DNA of 64,000 nucleotides from Styela clava (lineage: Eukaryota; Chordata; Ascidiacea; Stolidobranchia; Styelidae), in contig NC_135258.1 in NCBI RefSeq assembly GCF_964204865.1, forward strand, positions 11,089,001-11,153,000, in the 5' to 3' direction. Below, piece by piece: positions 55,986 through 64,000 of this stretch. The position numbers and the translations under genes were made by a program. How positions within the stretch are numbered: the stretch's first letter is position 1; every line of letters starts with the position of its first letter. The notes beneath the pieces were generated by a model. That model saw nothing but the letters and a program-made list of their open reading frames with translations, was not told the DNA's origin and searched no databases.

Positions 55986-58023
55986 CTTGCCAAAGAAAAT
56001 ATGTAATAAATAAAACTAGAAATATTATTATTTGGCACGAAATGCCATTATTCTCGAACTTACATTCTTATTTAATTATCGACTGAAAAATGTCTCAGTA
56101 ATTACCAAAAGTGGAAAAAATGATGAAATAGGAAATAATGGACATATTCCGAAGGGAGTAAGGGAAATCGATTTTTTTTTGCTCTGAGCAAACGTTATTT
56201 TCTGATTTAGCCAATTTCTATAACCTCGAAAGTAACTCGGATAAAGAAGCACAAAGGACGAAACACGGTCAAATCGTCTCTCTTTAATTAAGGTTAGGCT
56301 GAATATGAAAAGAGGATCCGTATATGATATCCCAAAGGCTAAACTCCCCTTATAACAATTGATCGTTTCACTATAATATATGCAATTAGACACTCGTAAC
56401 TCTACCTCTTGGGAAACAAAAATTAAATATCCCACTATCCGCTCTAAGAATAAGCCGGCAATATTCCTCAATTCAATGTGATGCACTCAGTAAAATTGAA
56501 AGAAAATTAATAGAATAATTTAATTCAAACAATTATGATGTCACACATTTCTAACTGTTGCTTTGGCGTAAATTCTTATTAACCTTTTAAAACAATTAAT
56601 CCCTCTGTAAAATATTATTATCGTGTCAAATTTATCTTCTTGTCAAAATATTTCCTCATCCAGATGTCAGCAATATTATTCGTTGAATAGTACTTTTTGA
56701 GCGTTTTACATAGCATTAACCTTGTTTCTCAAATATTAATCATCTTTTAAATCTCATCACAAAAGTATCGTTGTTCTGTTGACGACTGTTGTGCCACAAA
56801 TACTAAAATCGCTGCAAATATTGCCTCGGGTATCACGAAAAGTTGGATGTTTTGACAAAACATCAGTTTATCAACATTTATATTATGAGATTATCATATT
56901 TAAAACATTAATGATTCAATCCAAGAAGTGTGATATAAAACAAATAAAATGTTTGAATGTTTGTTTGTTTGAAAATTAGGATATCGAAAATTGTCCGATT
57001 TAATACGCTATTGAGGGTTTACGGTGTAATAGGGCCATTGATACATGTTTGACGCAAAAAATCATTATTTGAAATTGTTGCAGTAGTTTGAAATGAACTC
57101 AAAAACTTCCCAGATTGAACAAAGTATTGAATTTTTATTTTTAAACCGATTTAAAATCAATTTGACTATACGCTGCAATCTTGTGTGTTTCCGTAATAAA
57201 CCAATTTTCGTAGGATTTTTTGTAACAATGATGCATTCTTCGCATCGATGGCATCTCAGTATCTCCAGGTCTGTATAAAGAAAGACTGTATAGTTGGTAT
57301 AAATCAAATCGGCCATTTGATATTCTGTTGTTTTAATTGTTTCGCTTGTAATCTGGGATCTGAACCTCTAGTATCCATTATCTCTGTAAAATGAATCATG
57401 TAATGATAGAATGAAGGTTTGGCCTATTCTTTTATTCTTTTTCGATCGGTAACAAAAAATTGTGGACAAGTAAGTCGTAAGTATCCCTTGCAAAAATAAT
57501 ACTAAAAAGTATGGTAAAGTGAGTGCAATCAGTAAAAAATGATAATCAGAATGTGTCACGCCTGTAGGATTGGACTTATGAGAGTACTCTACTCGTGATA
57601 ATATATATATGAGCAGGTGAATATATCATGCATGGAAGTGCGCCTAAAATGAACCCTTTTGAGCGTGCAACCTGGGTTGGAAAATCTCAAGTTTACTTCT
57701 AGTCTAGTAAATACATGGATTTAATCAATATTTCTCTTAGTTTATCCTCAGTTCATGACCTATCACAAATGTCTAATAATTTCTAACCAATGTACAAATT
57801 CATAAACGTGTAGTCGCGATTGAAAAAGATGGATCATCGATCCATTCAAAACTGGAATATATATTTAAATAAACAAGATATCAATGCTCAATTATATAGA
57901 TACGAGGGCGAAAACGAAGTAACATCAACTATTTTACAGTACCGGTAGTCTGACTACGAAATCGCTGAAATGCGCTTAGAGAACCACGGCACGGTGGGCA
58001 ATATTTAATATCGATGATGTCAT
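55986..58023. other. Region upstream of the ADAMTS gene, no gene seen
   Basis: Should contain the ADAMTS promoter on the minus strand just above 55985, but no TATA or clear motif was identified. Frames on both strands are short and lack domains. Confidence 0.4.
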
Positions 58024-58140
58024 CGCACACAAAAAACGAATCCCATAGAGCCCACAGAAATTTTCGGAAATAATAAAAGTAATGCCTTTCTAGCGAATAA
58101 GACAATCCTTAACCACTGAAAATTTCAGAGCAATTAGTAG
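58024..58140 (+). repeat. Dispersed repeat, fullest forward copy
   Basis: Shares CCCACAGAAATTTTCGGAAA and the AATAAAAGTAATGCC block with copies at 22234, 42268 (inverted) and 21301 (inverted). Its right side extends through CTTAACCACTGAAAATTTCA, matching the 42268 copy. Immediately followed by the palindrome at 58164. Confidence 0.65.
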
Positions 58141-58163
58141 TTAATGAGTAAAGTTTTTCTTCT

Positions 58164-58269
58164 TCCTGAAGTATGCGCACCAAGATGGCGCACAACCTGA
58201 ACCCGGTGGTGTACACTGTACAGGGTTAGGGTTCAGGTTGTGCGACATCTTGATGCGCATACTTCAGGA
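58164..58269. repeat. 106-bp near-perfect fold-back element
   Basis: Left arm TCCTGAAGTATGCGCACC...CAACCTGAACCC pairs with right arm GGGTTCAGGTTG...GATGCGCATACTTCAGGA over about 41 nt with few mismatches. The short loop contains GTGTACAC, and the right arm starts GGGTTAGGGTTCAGG. Confidence 0.85.
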
Positions 58270-58789
58270 GTACCGCTTTTTTATAACGATGAGAGAGGGA
58301 AAATACCAACAACATATCACCAAACGAAGTATCAAGCCCTAGCTATTTCCAATTGTATTCTAGCAACATTTACTACAGTATCAACATGGCCATTTCAGAG
58401 TAATTGCTATGAAAAGTCAAAATGAAAAGTGCATTGCTAGCGTTGTATCATTTTCACTGAAAATCAATCAAAGACTTGAAATTGAAAGACTGAAGTGCAG
58501 TAGCCTACCTTTCAGTACACTATGAAATATGAAGCACGATTGCATCTCGCTGTTTCAGAATTAAAAGTCAAGGCCAATGCCACAAGTTTAGCGTTAAATT
58601 GGTGTTTATAGATGAGTTTTGGGGATGTTATTTTGAAATACATACTCAGTTTTGTTTTGTTGCTATTTTAATTCGCGTCCTTACAACTTTAAGGTTTGAA
58701 ATCTGGCCCGACACTAAAAAAGGCTGAAAACCACTGGCTTAAATACGGAACGACAGCCCATACGATAAGCAAAATGGAACTAGATGCAT

Positions 58790-59215
58790 TGACTTGATGG
58801 TAGAGAAAATCGAAACCGATCTTGGGTTACATGAACAACCCCACGACATTGTTCAACAATCTCTTACACACAATGGACCTTTCCCCGAGCATCGACTTCC
58901 TGTTTACTTCGTGACATTGGCCAATCAACAAGATGCAAAAAGTGACGTAACAATGCTCCCTTTTTGCATCCGCTCAGACACTTTTCTCACTCAGACAGAT
59001 TTTCAAGCGCGGTCGTAAACATTACCTCATTATCGCGTTTTTGAACTCTATTCGTTAGTTTTCAGTTGTGTTTCGGAAACTTAAATATAAATAAGATAAT
59101 TCAATGATCACCCTGTTTTCCCATGAGTTCTAATTAAATTGCAGTAATAAAAAATTAGTGTCGAAATAGCTGTGATAGACTAGGCTAAAATTCTTTACCG
59201 GTACTTTTAAAAAAC
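58790..59215 (-). mobile_element. Fragment related to the hAT-like element at 587-2153
   Basis: In reverse orientation it parallels about 1700-2090: ACATTGGCCAATCA/GCAAGATGCAAAAA, GTGTC(C/T)GAGCGGA(A/T)GC, TTTCCGAAACACAAC and ACTAACGAATAG recur in the same order. Ends are unclear. A hAT-like terminus (GCTGAAAACCACTGG) occurs at about 58723-58737 but no partner end or target duplication was found. Confidence 0.65.
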
Positions 59216-59533
59216 AGAAAGTTGTATGCGATGAATCATAATGATGGTTTGAAACACATACCCCATTTTACAGGCGCCAACTCGCAAAAGCACTCTTAAA
59301 ATAGCCCCGAAAATTTTGCAATGGCAAAGTATAAGAAGAATTTATTCGGGGGTCAAAGGTCGGGGAAAGGTCCATTATCCCACAAACTCTTCCCTAGTGA
59401 CCTTAGATTTGTGTTAGGACGGATAGAATGTACCGGATCACCTATGTGATATTGTCGCTCGTACTGGCTTACACATATGTGCGTAATAGAAAATGATAAC
59501 GTAGATAGCGAGTTTGATAAATTATATCAGTAC

Positions 59534-59656
59534 AACGACTAACATACCGTATCAGTAGCACAAAATCATATCATTATTTGTGCCATACTTCCAATTTGGT
59601 GTTACCCATTCTCTCATATAGTTTGAAGAATATGTTTTTACGGTATGTTAGTCGTT
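59534..59656. repeat. 18-bp perfect inverted repeat pair, possible small MITE
   Basis: AACGACTAACATACCGTA at 59534-59551 and its exact complement at 59639-59656 bracket about 87 bp. No convincing target duplication. Confidence 0.7.
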
Positions 59657-59917
59657 GGTTTTTACGACCCATCCATGAAGATAAAAATGTCACAACAATT
59701 AATTTAAATTATTGGACATTCATTCTGATTCCAAGTCGGCAATTCTGAGTAATCATAATGAACCACCTTCTTATGAACAAGGCATAGGAATACTCTCGTT
59801 CGTCTATTTCCCTGATAAGAGACTGGACCGAAGCGGAAGTTGAAAAATAATGCCGATAAGGCATCTCGTTGTTTCAAAGCTCCCGAAACCAGACAAAGTC
59901 AGCGTGTCACGACAAAT

Positions 59918-60000
59918 GACGTCACCCACGTATCATTGCAAGTTAACCATTGGCGTCTCGTGCGCATGAATATTTGGCGCCTCGCGCGCATGAATATAAC
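59918..60000 (+). promoter_or_regulatory. CpG-rich CRE-containing stretch, possible OGT promoter
   Basis: TGACGTCA at 59918-59925 is a perfect CRE. It is followed by a duplicated 24-bp unit (GGCGTCTCGTGCGCATGAAT at 59952, GGCGCCTCGCGCGCATGAAT at 59976). The area is much richer in CG dinucleotides than its surroundings and lies about 550 bp before the OGT start codon on the same strand. Confidence 0.4.
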
Positions 60001-60541
60001 ATCACGCGACAGAGCTGGGTGGAAACTGGAAACACTTCGACGTGACTGTAAATAGTACTGCCCTTTGTTTTTATCAGAAAGGACGATTCACGCGTGTGGG
60101 CTCAATAACAACAATGTTTAATTTTGATATTTTCCTCGACTTATCGTAACTTTTACTATTGTGATTAGATTATGATGTATATAGACAAAGTTTAGCGTTA
60201 GATTATTTGTCCATATGGTTCTCCTTCATGTCTGTATGTTGTATCGTTGGTTATAAGGTTTTTGCGAGTATGAATAAATTCAAAAAATTTGCGATTTGGC
60301 GTTGGGAATTATTTTCAAGTGTTATTGGTGCAAAAACTGATATTTATATTCTGTTCATTTATATAGATTTTCTAATTAAATCAAACTATGAGTGATTTTT
60401 GTCTTGCATAGTCTGCAACACAAGATTGTTTGAAGAGTTCACATTCTGACATTGCTTAACCCTGCCAGCCTGTCATAAATTGGCACATTCAGACATTGCT
60501 GTCGACTTGAATTTCTCTTTACTACTATAATTCGTGATCCA

Positions 60542-64000
<3,459 letters not shown>

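Overview
The window looks like AT-rich nuclear DNA from a chordate invertebrate, most likely a solitary ascidian (sea squirt). Three things point there. Short exons have canonical GT..AG introns. A muscle-type actin has introns at the chordate muscle-actin positions (near codons 41/42, 150, 204 and 267). An egg-coat-like gene encodes tandem EGF modules followed by a ZP domain, a furin site and a membrane anchor, the architecture of the Halocynthia vitelline-coat precursor HrVC120. The species assignment is inference; the gene structures below were read by joining splice sites and checking reading phase across every junction.

Layout. 1-12.4 kb is gene-poor and holds a 1.57 kb non-autonomous hAT-like element with a perfect 8-bp target duplication. 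12.47-14.42 kb (+) is a four-exon gene for a small secreted cysteine-rich peptide. 18.53-23.60 kb (+) is a seven-exon gene for a protein with a CxxC/leucine-rich coiled coil, an acidic stretch and TPR-like repeats, which I cannot assign to a named family. 25.4-29.9 kb (+) is a complete muscle-type actin gene with a CArG box, a TATA box and a 5' UTR intron. 31.2-40.2 kb (+) is the EGF-ZP gene: 22 coding exons, 14 EGF-like modules of which most are one phase-1 exon each, plus decayed module exons inside the array. 42.95-55.99 kb (-) is a complete 22-exon ADAMTS2/3/14-type procollagen N-proteinase gene, convergent with the EGF-ZP gene. 60.54 kb to beyond the right edge (+) is the start of O-GlcNAc transferase (OGT); five exons are visible.

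The genes do not form one pathway: they are contractile, egg-coat/extracellular-matrix, matrix-protease and nutrient-signalling genes. The most interesting region is the EGF array. Neighbouring exons together with their introns are nearly copied, and at least two copies are broken, which looks like ongoing birth and death of modules in a candidate gamete-recognition gene. Several short terminal-inverted-repeat elements sit in introns of otherwise intact genes.
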